In this document: one piece after another, positions 24,587 through 32,092 of the stretch
Position numbering within the stretch: the stretch's first letter is position 1
Layout: each line of letters opens with the position of its first letter
DNA from: Methylophaga sp. UBA3192
GTDB taxonomy: Bacteria > Pseudomonadota > Gammaproteobacteria > Nitrosococcales > Methylophagaceae
Direction of reading: 5' to 3'
DNA: 34,689 bases
Assembly: GCA_002363955.1 (NCBI GenBank)
Contig: DEXE01000006.1
Coordinates: 444,017-478,705, forward strand
Made by a program: the position numbers and the translations under genes
Notes under the pieces: generated by a model
Database searches by the model: none
Told to the model about the DNA's origin: nothing
Seen by the model: the letters and a program-made list of their open reading frames with translations, nothing else

Positions 24587-25358
24587 GTTGAATAGACCTG
24601 GAAAATCGTCCGGAAACAATAACAATCAGCATCAGTAACAAGCTTGTCAGATAAACCAGAATCTGACTCCATGTTGGCGTCGCTTCATAGGCCATCAAGG
24701 CATACAGTAACTGACCAGGTAAGGAATGTTCGCTGATAAGATGAGAGCTGTCCCACACGGGATTTGATGATGCCAGCCAGTCCGCCTGAATCAGAAACTG
24801 GGTGGCCTGAGACATCATGCTGCTACCTACAATCACAACCAGAATACAGATACATTTGGCTGCGGGAGCGGGCTTTAAAGCAATCATCAGGTGATATAGA
24901 AAGATACCGCAGCTGACGCCAATACCTAATCCAATCAAACTGCCTGACAATACAGATTGCATTAAAAAGTGGTCACTGCGAAAGCCGGAAATATATAACA
25001 TGATTTCGGCACTTTCCCGGCTAATGGCCAGAATGATAGCTGTCATCATCATGCCTTTGACCAGTTGATTGGGTAAATTAATATCCCTTGATATAAGCCA
25101 TAAAAAAACCGTCAGACAACAATAGATACCTATGTGAATAGCGGTATTGGTTATTTCCTGACCAACCCCTTCCAGCCAGTTTGAAACTTCCGGTAAGAAA
25201 TACGCATACGTGGCACCGGCAATCAGACCCAGCAGAATGGCCTTGATCAAAAAGCGACGTGATTGCTGGCTAACCGTGGTAAATGCCATAAACAGACTGA
25301 CCACCATCGCCGCCTCAAGTACTTCCCGTAACACCAGAATGACGCTATTAAGCAGCAT
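24579..25358 (-). CDS. FTR1-family iron permease
   Basis: A seven-helix membrane permease of the FTR1/EfeU family, which imports iron. The 259 residues have two REXXE iron-binding motifs in membrane helices: REVLE (11-15) and RESAE (114-118); the first has Val where the classic motif has Gly. The hydrophobic segments alternate with short loops as expected. It starts 2 bases after the cupredoxin stop and overlaps the outer-membrane gene. A cupredoxin plus FTR1 pair is a known bacterial iron-import arrangement in which the copper protein helps oxidise or deliver iron. No EfeB peroxidase is here. Confidence 0.88.
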   Translation of the reverse strand: MLLNSVILVLREVLEAAMVVSLFMAFTTVSQQSRRFLIKAILLGLIAGATYAYFLPEVSNWLEGVGQEITNTAIHIGIYCCLTVFLWLISRDINLPNQLVKGMMMTAIILAISRESAEIMLYISGFRSDHFLMQSVLSGSLIGLGIGVSCGIFLYHLMIALKPAPAAKCICILVVIVGSSMMSQATQFLIQADWLASSNPVWDSSHLISEHSLPGQLLYALMAYEATPTWSQILVYLTSLLLMLIVIVSGRFSRSIQHD

Positions 25359-25360
25359 GG

Positions 25361-25699
25361 TTATTTACCATCTTCTTTGACAATGATTCTGCCCTGAGCT
25401 GTTTTGGGGAAGAATTCTCCAAAAAACGGATAAACGCCAGGTTTTAAGGGCCCAATAAAAATAATTGCCTGGGTATTTCCCGGAATGACCTTTTCGCGAT
25501 TGAGTTCATAACTCTCAAACTCTTCGGGTGTCGCATCCTGGTTTTTAACCAGTAATTTCACCTTGGTATTGGCTGGGATAACCAATTCATCGGGATAGAA
25601 CAGATGATCTTTTATCACTATTTCAAAAACCGGAGGTGCTGCATAACTATTTAATGAAATCATAAAGATAGCTATGCATGTCAATAATTTTTTCATCAT
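25361..25699 (-). CDS. Periplasmic cupredoxin-like protein (EfeO-type domain)
   Basis: A 112-residue secreted protein: signal peptide (MKKLLTCIAIFMISLNSYA), then one cupredoxin domain of the type found at the N-terminus of EfeO and in proteins coupled to FTR1. Recognisable blocks are FEIVIKDHLFYPDELVIPANTKV, VKNQDATPEEFESYELNREKVIPG and LKPGVYPFFGEFFPKTAQGRIIV. The classic type 1 copper Cys is absent, and Glu, Asp and Met-like ligands would be needed, so it may bind iron or copper loosely. The start overlaps the histidine kinase stop by 4 bases (the next ATG is in frame too). It probably feeds iron to the FTR1 permease encoded next. Confidence 0.82.
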   Translation of the reverse strand: MMKKLLTCIAIFMISLNSYAAPPVFEIVIKDHLFYPDELVIPANTKVKLLVKNQDATPEEFESYELNREKVIPGNTQAIIFIGPLKPGVYPFFGEFFPKTAQGRIIVKEDGK

Positions 25700-27021
25700 T
25701 TATTCAACGCTGCGGGAAAATCAATCACGACCTTAAGGCCGCTTTCAAATGCTGAATTGGTAAGTTTGATATCAGCATGGTGCATTTCAATAATATGTTG
25801 AACAATAGCCAGTCCCAGACCGCAACCGGGTAATTGCAGATCACTGTTTTCGTTCTGGTAGCGATAAAACCGGTCAAAAATCCGCTCATACTGGTCTGCT
25901 GGAATGCCCGGTCCATCATCCTCAACAATTAAACGCACGCCTTTTTCAGTTGGGTGAACTTGAATCAGAATATGTCCGTTTGCTGGAGCGTATTTACTGG
26001 CGTTATTCAGCAGATTCTGTAGCAGTGTTTCCAATGCGAAAACATGACCTTGCATCATCGCGGATTCACCTATTAATTCAACATGCTGCTGTCTTTTTTC
26101 AAATTGCTGATAATCCCGTGCAATCACATCGCTGGTTATTTTATATAAATCGATTGATTCATCCTTAGCGGCAATTTGCTCTGGCGCAGTGCGATAGAGC
26201 ATCAGGATCTGATTCACCAGATGGCCCATTCTATCGACAGACGCTTGCATAAGTTGCCAATCTTCGCTGTCATCACCATAGGTTTGTCGCAGGTTATGTA
26301 AATGTATTTGAAGAGCACTGATAGGGGTACGTAATTCATGTGCTGCATCTGCAGCAAATCGTTGTTCACGTTGAAAACTCTGATCAAGTCGCCAGAATAG
26401 CTGATTTATAATTTTGACCAATTGGCTCATTTCAATTGGCAGATCTGCCAGTTGAATTGGCTTTAAATCATCCGCCTGTTTGCTGGCAAGTTGTCTGGAA
26501 AGATTTTTCAGAGGTTTCAAACCCGTGCCAATTAACCACCAGATTAAAATAGCCGCGATAACAATGCCGAAAAAAGCCGGCAAAATGGTGGCTAATACGA
26601 TATCTTCTGCCATAGAACTGCGAACATCGCTCCGCTCTCCGACGATAATCCACCGTTGAAGCTGTGGATCCGGATAGACATAGTTATGCCAGCGAAAGCC
26701 GTTAAAATTAACGTCGTAAAAGCCTTTTTTAAAGGGGCTGAGTGCAATATGTGGCGCGGTACTCGAACGAGTTAACAGTTGACCCTTAGCATCCCATATT
26801 TGAAAAAACAAATAATCACTGGTGGGGCTTTGAGCCGAATCAGAAGTGGTTTGAGCAACATTTGCTGATGCAATTAATTCAGCGGTGTTAACCAACCGTT
26901 CATCAAATAAATCTTGTGCGGTTTCGATACTGGACTGGTAGCCTTTCAGTAATGACACAAACATCACCAATATTAGTGTGGCGACTAATATCAGCAGTAA
27001 ATATAATCGAATAGATTTCAT
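25696..27021 (-). CDS. Sensor histidine kinase, QseC/PmrB-like
   Basis: An inner-membrane sensor kinase of 441 residues: helix 1 (about 5-25), a periplasmic domain of about 115 residues, helix 2 (about 141-165), a HAMP linker (about 165-215), the dimerisation helix with the phosphorylated H228 in AAHELRTPISAL, and an ATPase domain with N box (LLNNASKYAP), DDGPGIP and GCGLGLAIV. It overlaps the response regulator stop by 4 bases, so they form a pair. The periplasmic part has no recognisable iron-binding ExxE cluster like Salmonella PmrB, so the signal is open; the operon suggests iron or the operon's own product. Confidence 0.93.
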   Translation of the reverse strand: MKSIRLYLLLILVATLILVMFVSLLKGYQSSIETAQDLFDERLVNTAELIASANVAQTTSDSAQSPTSDYLFFQIWDAKGQLLTRSSTAPHIALSPFKKGFYDVNFNGFRWHNYVYPDPQLQRWIIVGERSDVRSSMAEDIVLATILPAFFGIVIAAILIWWLIGTGLKPLKNLSRQLASKQADDLKPIQLADLPIEMSQLVKIINQLFWRLDQSFQREQRFAADAAHELRTPISALQIHLHNLRQTYGDDSEDWQLMQASVDRMGHLVNQILMLYRTAPEQIAAKDESIDLYKITSDVIARDYQQFEKRQQHVELIGESAMMQGHVFALETLLQNLLNNASKYAPANGHILIQVHPTEKGVRLIVEDDGPGIPADQYERIFDRFYRYQNENSDLQLPGCGLGLAIVQHIIEMHHADIKLTNSAFESGLKVVIDFPAALNK

Positions 27022-27689
27022 GTGTTGCTAATTTGATAACCTACTCCGCGAATGGTTTTAATAAACCCTTCCGGAAGTTTTTTGCGTAAATGATGCACAT
27101 GTACCTCAATAGCATTACTGGCCACTTCTTCACCCCAGCTATAGAGCCTGGATTCCAAACTGTCCCGGGTCTGGACCCGTCCAGCGTTCTCCATCAGGAT
27201 TTTCAGCAACATAAATTCACGCCGTGGTAATTCAACCAATGCGTTATCAACATTCAGCTGCATGGTTTTGCTGTCCAGGATGACGGAGCCTATCTGTAAT
27301 GCCGCGTGTTGCTTACTGCTTAATCGACGTTCAAAAACCCTTAATCTGGCGAGCAGCTCATCAATATCAAATGGCTTGGCCAGGTAATCATCGGCACCCG
27401 CATCCAGTCCAATAACCCGATCATTAATACTCCCGCGTGCTGTTAACACCAGTATCGGTAAGGCGGCATTAATCTTGCGGATTTCGGCAAGTACAGCTGT
27501 GCCATCCATATCCGGTAACCCCAAGTCCAGAATCACAATATCTGGCGGGGTGGTTTTAATACTATTAATTCCCTGACGCCCCAGACTCAGATGATTTACG
27601 GTAAACCGATCTTGGCGCAGCGAGCGGATAAGGCCTTGCGCCAATGACAGATCATCTTCAATGAGCAGTATTTGCATGGGTTTGGTCAT
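27018..27689 (-). CDS. OmpR-family response regulator, QseB/PmrA-like
   Basis: A DNA-binding response regulator of 223 residues with a receiver domain (phosphoacceptor D55 in VILDLGLPDMDG, the acidic pair EDD near residue 11, the conserved TAR and K of YLAKPFD) and an OmpR winged helix ending YSWGEEVASNAIEVHVHHLRKKLP and IRGVGYQI. It most resembles QseB and PmrA/BasR. Its start lies inside the end of the TPR gene (32 bases of overlap; an in-frame ATG at 27677 is an alternative). Because a PmrA-type box stands before the first gene of the same operon, the regulator likely controls its own operon. Confidence 0.92.
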   Translation of the reverse strand: MTKPMQILLIEDDLSLAQGLIRSLRQDRFTVNHLSLGRQGINSIKTTPPDIVILDLGLPDMDGTAVLAEIRKINAALPILVLTARGSINDRVIGLDAGADDYLAKPFDIDELLARLRVFERRLSSKQHAALQIGSVILDSKTMQLNVDNALVELPRREFMLLKILMENAGRVQTRDSLESRLYSWGEEVASNAIEVHVHHLRKKLPEGFIKTIRGVGYQISNT

Positions 27690-28326
27690 TCATATGTTTA
27701 TTGGCTTCAGCCAGTGCTTTATCGATTTCCATTAAACGCCCTTTATCAGCCAGTGGTCTATCAGCTCTGGGAGACGCTTTTTTAGCAAATAACAAATACG
27801 ATTCAGCTTGTTTATAGTGTTTTTTATCCATTAAAAACAAGGCATAAAAATAATTACTATCAATACCTTGTGGGTTTAATCTCAGAGCATTTTTTAATAG
27901 TTTTTCTGCGGTGGTTTTATCCCCGAAGCCCAACGGCCAACCTGGTACCTTGTAATACAAGGTGCCCAACGTAGTATAGGCCGAACCATTCAAGGCCTGT
28001 TCATCAATTTCAATGGCTTTTTCCAAATCAGCTTTGGCTGTTTTGGCCATGGATAACGCGCCAAGCCCCCCTTTTATCCCGGCATAACTGGCATAGATAA
28101 TCCCCCGCCAGATTAATACGTCTGGCTGTTGTGGCGATTGTTTTTTAATTTCATCAGCCTTTGCTGTTAATAACTCAAATGCGTCAATCTGCTGTTTGTC
28201 TGTTAATTCATAATTGGCATGTTCCCAGGCCGATTGCAAAGGCAATGCTTCAGGCGAGATCGCCTGAGCGGATAAACTGAACATTCCAAATACCACACTG
28301 TAAAGAATGACATAACCTTTTTTCAT
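27658..28326 (-). CDS. Secreted TPR-repeat protein
   Basis: From the ATG at 28326 (AGGAG 6 bases upstream) it has 222 residues: a signal peptide (KKGYVILYSVVFGMFSLSAQA), then a helical repeat protein with TPR-like segments, e.g. DVLIWRGIIYASYAGIKGGLGALSMAKTAKADLEKAIEID, GSAYTTLGTLYYKVPGWPLGFGDKTTAEKLLKNALRLNP and SNYFYALFLMDKKHYKQAESYLLFAKKA. The GD/GWP insertion between repeats recalls the TatT-like periplasmic helical proteins. It overlaps SDR by 4 bases and the regulator by 32. Probably a periplasmic scaffold in the same pathway; the substrate or partner is unknown. Confidence 0.8.
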   Translation of the reverse strand: MKKGYVILYSVVFGMFSLSAQAISPEALPLQSAWEHANYELTDKQQIDAFELLTAKADEIKKQSPQQPDVLIWRGIIYASYAGIKGGLGALSMAKTAKADLEKAIEIDEQALNGSAYTTLGTLYYKVPGWPLGFGDKTTAEKLLKNALRLNPQGIDSNYFYALFLMDKKHYKQAESYLLFAKKASPRADRPLADKGRLMEIDKALAEANKHMNDQTHANTAH

Positions 28327-29135
28327 TTTGCTGCTCCTGTCCAATAACGCTGAATCACGGGAAGTTTTTTGGCTAAGCCTTGATCCACCCAATGACTATT
28401 AATTGAATTCAGCCAACCGAAAAAGCGTTCCGGCCAGCCTAAAAACTGCTCATTGCGATGTGTTTGCTGAAAAAAGTCGATGAACTGTTTTGCGACGGTT
28501 TCAACTTTATCGCTATGATTACCCAGCGCTTTATTCATGGCTGTCACATTGGCATCATTCATCGCGGTGCTAATGGTGCGTGGTGCAAACAAACGTACCT
28601 TGATGGTGGTATCTGCTAATTCACGACGCATCGCTTCGGTAAAACCTCGCAACCCAAATTTACAGGCACTGTAGACACTGAACCCCGGAAAGCCGAGTCG
28701 GCTGAATGCCGAGCCGATATTGATGATCTGAGCGTTATCCGCTTTTGCCAGGATGGGAAGTAATAATCGTGTCAACTCGATAGGTACCAGCAAGTTCGTC
28801 ATAAGCATTTGTTGCACAGTAGTTTCGTTCATCTCTTTGAGAGGGGCGAAATGATTGTTGGCAGCATTGTTAATCAATGCATCAATGCCAGCGGGAAATT
28901 GCTGGCAATAGGAAAGCACAGCCTGACGACCATGACTGGTGGTCAAATCGCTGGCGACACAATGGTGCTGACCACCCAATGTTCGATTAAGCTGCTCCAA
29001 TTGAAGATGATTCCGTCCGCAAAGAACCAATACAACACCTTGGGCAGACAACACTTTGGCCAGTGCTGAACCCAGACCACCGGTTGCCCCTGTTAAAACG
29101 ATCGTAATTGGTTTTGAATTCAGTGGCGTATTCAT
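28323..29135 (-). CDS. Short-chain dehydrogenase/reductase
   Basis: A Rossmann-fold NAD(P)-dependent oxidoreductase of 270 residues. Cofactor motif TGATGGLG (15-22) and a likely NADP-preferring GRN (40-42) after strand 2, NNAAN (89-93), catalytic S142, Y155 and K159 (YSACK). The tail continues about 40 residues beyond the core with WPERFFGWLNSINSHWVDQGL, a hydrophobic helix that may contact membranes or lipids. It overlaps its neighbours by 4 bases on both sides. With the AMP-ligase and the HO-like enzyme upstream it forms the enzymatic core of the operon; reduction of an activated acyl intermediate or a keto group is a reasonable guess. Confidence 0.88.
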   Translation of the reverse strand: MNTPLNSKPITIVLTGATGGLGSALAKVLSAQGVVLVLCGRNHLQLEQLNRTLGGQHHCVASDLTTSHGRQAVLSYCQQFPAGIDALINNAANNHFAPLKEMNETTVQQMLMTNLLVPIELTRLLLPILAKADNAQIINIGSAFSRLGFPGFSVYSACKFGLRGFTEAMRRELADTTIKVRLFAPRTISTAMNDANVTAMNKALGNHSDKVETVAKQFIDFFQQTHRNEQFLGWPERFFGWLNSINSHWVDQGLAKKLPVIQRYWTGAAK

Positions 29136-29779
29136 AGCGTGAGACTCCGGAAAATATCGCCATACAACTGATAAAACATTTTTGCGCTGTGAATTATCTG
29201 CTGTTGTGCCAATGGATCGTCTATTCGGTTCATCAACCCCTCGAAGAACTTCACATGTTCCTGATCCAGCGCACCATGCGAACGTAAATAACTAAAGGCT
29301 TTGTCAGGTAAAAACAACGCATTCTGAATCGCTGTCGCGGCATTATCTGCGGTAGCAATACTGGTGCCCTCAAGGACATGCACCATGCCAAAAAATCCCA
29401 GTGGGTTAACTCGAAAAACGGTATCGTAGGCATAGGCCACCATCACCTCGGTGGCAGGATTGGGAGGACTGTTTCGCACCAATTCCTTATCGTGACCACA
29501 AGCAGCGATATCATTCAGGATCCACTCCTGATGCCCCAGCTCTTCCTCAATATATTCGGCAACGGCTTCACGCAACCACTCGTATTGCTCTGGCAATTGC
29601 GATCCAACGGCCATCAGTAACGGCACGGTATGTTTTACATGATGATAGGCCTGGGTCAGAAAGGCGATATACAGATCCAGCGTTACTTCCCCACGCATTG
29701 TTTGTTCGATAATCGGGGCAGAAAACAAATGTTGTCGTTCAACATCTGTCTGCTGGCAGAGGGTGTCAAAAAATCCCAT
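29132..29779 (-). CDS. Heme-oxygenase-like diiron domain enzyme (TenA/UndA-type)
   Basis: A 215-residue all-helical protein of the TenA/heme oxygenase-like fold. I start at the ATG at 29779 (AGGAG 7 bases upstream). Candidate metal ligands appear in the pattern of the non-heme diiron (HDO) branch: E79/E80 with H83 (EEELGHQEW), E137 (VLEGT), and H168, D172 and H175 (SHGALDQEHVKFFEGL); H46-H50 may line the pocket. Enzymes of this branch include UndA (fatty acid to 1-alkene), SznF and CADD. It lacks the thiaminase cysteine that TenA needs at its usual place, so thiamine salvage is unlikely. Gene overlaps: 14 bases with the ligase, 4 with SDR. Confidence 0.8.
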   Translation of the reverse strand: MGFFDTLCQQTDVERQHLFSAPIIEQTMRGEVTLDLYIAFLTQAYHHVKHTVPLLMAVGSQLPEQYEWLREAVAEYIEEELGHQEWILNDIAACGHDKELVRNSPPNPATEVMVAYAYDTVFRVNPLGFFGMVHVLEGTSIATADNAATAIQNALFLPDKAFSYLRSHGALDQEHVKFFEGLMNRIDDPLAQQQIIHSAKMFYQLYGDIFRSLTL

Positions 29780-31244
29780 ATTGTGGCTCCTGGTAGATGG
29801 ATTCCAATTCATTTTGCAACAAAGAAAAAATTTGATTGCGCCGTGGTCGGCCATTGGCTGTGAGCAGACCAGCTTTCGCTGTCATTGGCTGTTTAACCCG
29901 CAGCCATTTGATAATTTGTGCGTAGGCAGGCAGCTTGTGATTGACCTTTAATAGCCAATGTTCAAGTTCGACATCGCTTAAACGGGTATAAATCAATGCC
30001 GTGCAGTACGGTTTCGCATCACCAAATAAAACGCATTGCAGGATTTCCGGGTGTGCCAAAACCTCGCTTTCCACCCACTCAGGATTAATATTTCGGCCAT
30101 AACTGGAAATCAGCAGCTGTTTTTTACGGCCATGAATGACTAAAAATCCATCCTGATCCAGATAGCCCATATCTCCGGTAGATACTCTATTTTGTTGAGG
30201 TGAGTTGATGCCGATATATCCCAGGAAAGCATTGCCAGTGACCATGATTTCACCCTCTTCAATCTGGATGTCGACATGTGGCAATAGCTTGCCCGCTGTT
30301 CCAGGCTTGTCTTGTACTGGTGTGTTGAGACTGACTACTGAGCTGCACTCTGACAAGCCATAGCCTTCATACACTGGCAGCCCAAACTGGCGAGCACGTT
30401 CAATCAGTTCGCTGGCAACCCGGCTTCCCCCCACAGCAATAAACCGTAAGGATCCTGGTGGTTGCCAACCCTGCTCAGCTGCCAGGACTAAAGCTGATAA
30501 TAATTCCGGAACCAGAATCAGACTTTCTGGCTGGTAATAGGAAAGTGTGGTGAGTAATTGATAAAGCTTGCCTGACAGGCTGCCGGAAAAGCCGGTTTCC
30601 TTCATGCCGAGTAATATGACTTCTCCACCACTTAATAAGGGTGTGTAAAGTCCGGCAATGTTTTCCAGCAATGTACTTAATGGCAGTAATGCCATATGCC
30701 GTACATTTTGCATTTGCAGTACGCTTAATAAACTCTGACTGACCTGGTATTGATTGTCATTACTCAGGCAGACTCCTTTTGGATCGGCTGTTGATCCTGA
30801 GGTGAAGGTAATCTTTGCTGTGCCTGCAGGTAATGTGATGTAAGACTTACCTCGACAGGCCGTAAAGCGCATCATCAGACTGTTCACAAAATGGCTTTCA
30901 GCCAGAACATCGGCGTCTATCGTTAAAGGGCGATCATGAACCAGCCCAACAGCACCAGCACTCTGCAAGGCATGTTGTAGCTGATCCGGGGTAAAAAATA
31001 ATGGCAAAGGCAATAAAATAATACCGGCGCGTTGTGCGGCCAGATCCATGATCAACCATTGCAAGCTGTTATCTGCCAGTAATCCGATAACCTGATGTTG
31101 ATATTCCATTAATTCTGCAGCGACTGATTCAACCTGCTGCATCAATTGCTGCCGCGTCAGTTGCTGAAGACCATCCCCCACACATATTTTGTCGGGCTGC
31201 TCTGTTGCCAGCATTTCCAGAGATTGTAAAATTTTGCTGCTCAT
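29766..31244 (-). CDS. AMP-dependent acyl ligase (acyl-CoA synthetase family)
   Basis: An adenylate-forming enzyme of 492 residues that activates a carboxylic acid as acyl-AMP. A3 motif TSGSTADPKG (148-157), A5 YEGYGLSECSS, A7 STGDMGYLDQDGFL and A8 GRKKQLLISSYGRNINPE are clear. Near the C-terminus the A10 region reads NGRPRR (464-469), with R466 where most members have the catalytic lysine. The enzyme may therefore adenylate weakly or hand its acyl group to a partner differently. It follows the hemolysin-family gene with a 4-base overlap. The likely substrate is a medium or long fatty acid by family resemblance; the sequence alone does not show it. Confidence 0.88.
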   Translation of the reverse strand: MSSKILQSLEMLATEQPDKICVGDGLQQLTRQQLMQQVESVAAELMEYQHQVIGLLADNSLQWLIMDLAAQRAGIILLPLPLFFTPDQLQHALQSAGAVGLVHDRPLTIDADVLAESHFVNSLMMRFTACRGKSYITLPAGTAKITFTSGSTADPKGVCLSNDNQYQVSQSLLSVLQMQNVRHMALLPLSTLLENIAGLYTPLLSGGEVILLGMKETGFSGSLSGKLYQLLTTLSYYQPESLILVPELLSALVLAAEQGWQPPGSLRFIAVGGSRVASELIERARQFGLPVYEGYGLSECSSVVSLNTPVQDKPGTAGKLLPHVDIQIEEGEIMVTGNAFLGYIGINSPQQNRVSTGDMGYLDQDGFLVIHGRKKQLLISSYGRNINPEWVESEVLAHPEILQCVLFGDAKPYCTALIYTRLSDVELEHWLLKVNHKLPAYAQIIKWLRVKQPMTAKAGLLTANGRPRRNQIFSLLQNELESIYQEPQYGIF

Positions 31245-31936
31245 TTACGGATCATCCTGGCGGTGTTATGGACAAAATCTTTATGGGTATCCAATAGCGA
31301 TTGAATGACATGATGTTGTAGCAAATGCTCGATTGCTGACGGCAGATTGCCGGCAAGAACGACGGGGTGATGAGAGTAATAACTTCCCCACTGCTGAGTT
31401 TTATCAATCAGTAGTTGAGGATCGGCTTCGCCTAAAGTGAATGTTGTGAGCTGTAGCCGGGCGATGAGATGTCGGACCTGACGTGTTGCGGTAAACACAA
31501 CCCACTGATAATCGGCCTGATGCAATACGGCTGCCAGCAAAATAAATAATAATGGACTGCCACTGTTGAAACTGGCAGCCAGATTACCGATTTCCACAAT
31601 GTCCGAACGACTGGTTTGAATACCATTCAGTTTCAGTGTTTTTTCGATGGGGTATGCAAGATACTGTTCAAGAAACAATGGTTGCTGCTGAACCGGTTGG
31701 AAACCAATCGCCGAATCAATTACATCATTCATCTGACTGGCAATAAAATACGGTAAAAAATGCTGTATTTCAGCGCCAAAAGTCTGATTAAAACGCTCGC
31801 TGATAAAGGCTTGCACCGCTATATGTTCAATTGACTGATTATCAATTAAAGACAGTGATTTATGCGGAAACAACAAACGTTGTTGCCAATGTCTCGCTGC
31901 GGAGGGTGTCGAACTATTTAATTTGGTGGCTTCCAT
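31241..31936 (-). CDS. Thermostable hemolysin family protein
   Basis: The first gene of the ten-gene operon, 231 residues, no signal peptide. It matches the thermostable hemolysin (delta-VPH) family of Vibrio: IASQMNDVIDSAIGFQP, LFLEQYLAYPIEK, SDIVEIGNLAASFNSGSPLLFILLAAVLHQ, WVVFTATRQVRHLIARLQL and WGSYYSHHPVVLAG. Despite the name there is no secretion signal, and the family fold is thought to resemble GNAT acyltransferases and autoinducer synthases; an enzyme that moves an acyl group is therefore plausible (inference). The ATG has GGAG 8 bases upstream, and a PmrA-type box lies 45 bases further. In related genomes it often sits with an acyl ligase, which fits here. Confidence 0.85.
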   Translation of the reverse strand: MEATKLNSSTPSAARHWQQRLLFPHKSLSLIDNQSIEHIAVQAFISERFNQTFGAEIQHFLPYFIASQMNDVIDSAIGFQPVQQQPLFLEQYLAYPIEKTLKLNGIQTSRSDIVEIGNLAASFNSGSPLLFILLAAVLHQADYQWVVFTATRQVRHLIARLQLTTFTLGEADPQLLIDKTQQWGSYYSHHPVVLAGNLPSAIEHLLQHHVIQSLLDTHKDFVHNTARMIRK

Positions 31937-31981
31937 AAATCATCTCCTGATGTTTATGGTTGCCTAGAGTAAAGCCCGTTA

Positions 31982-31998
31982 CTTAAGAAAAACTTAAG
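31982..31998 (-). promoter_or_regulatory. PmrA/QseB-type box before the ten-gene operon
   Basis: CTTAAG-AAAAA-CTTAAG fits the PmrA/BasR box YTTAAK-N5-YTTAAK with no mismatch and the required 11-base period. It ends 45 bases before the first ATG. Read on the minus strand, a poor -10 candidate TACTCT lies about 10 bases downstream, as in promoters where this box replaces the -35. A further TTTAAG half-site occurs at about 32020. Confidence 0.7.
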
Positions 31999-32033
31999 CT
32001 ATTTTTTAATGCATTCAGGTTTAAGAAAAATAT

Positions 32034-32073
32034 AAAAAAAGCCTGAAAACTATCTGACTGAAAGTTTTCAGGC
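32034..32073 (-). terminator. Terminator of the dgkA-phosphoglycerol transferase operon
   Basis: A perfect 11-bp stem (32041-32051 with 32063-32073) followed on the minus strand by seven T, 20 bases past the stop of the sulfatase-fold gene. It separates that operon from the ten-gene operon downstream on the same strand. Confidence 0.92.
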
Positions 32074-32092
32074 CTATACATTTATATCCTGT

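Noticed and set aside
29132..29779. TenA thiaminase II / thiamine salvage
   Set aside because: The fold matches, but the metal-ligand pattern fits the diiron branch and no thiamine genes or TPP riboswitch are nearby.
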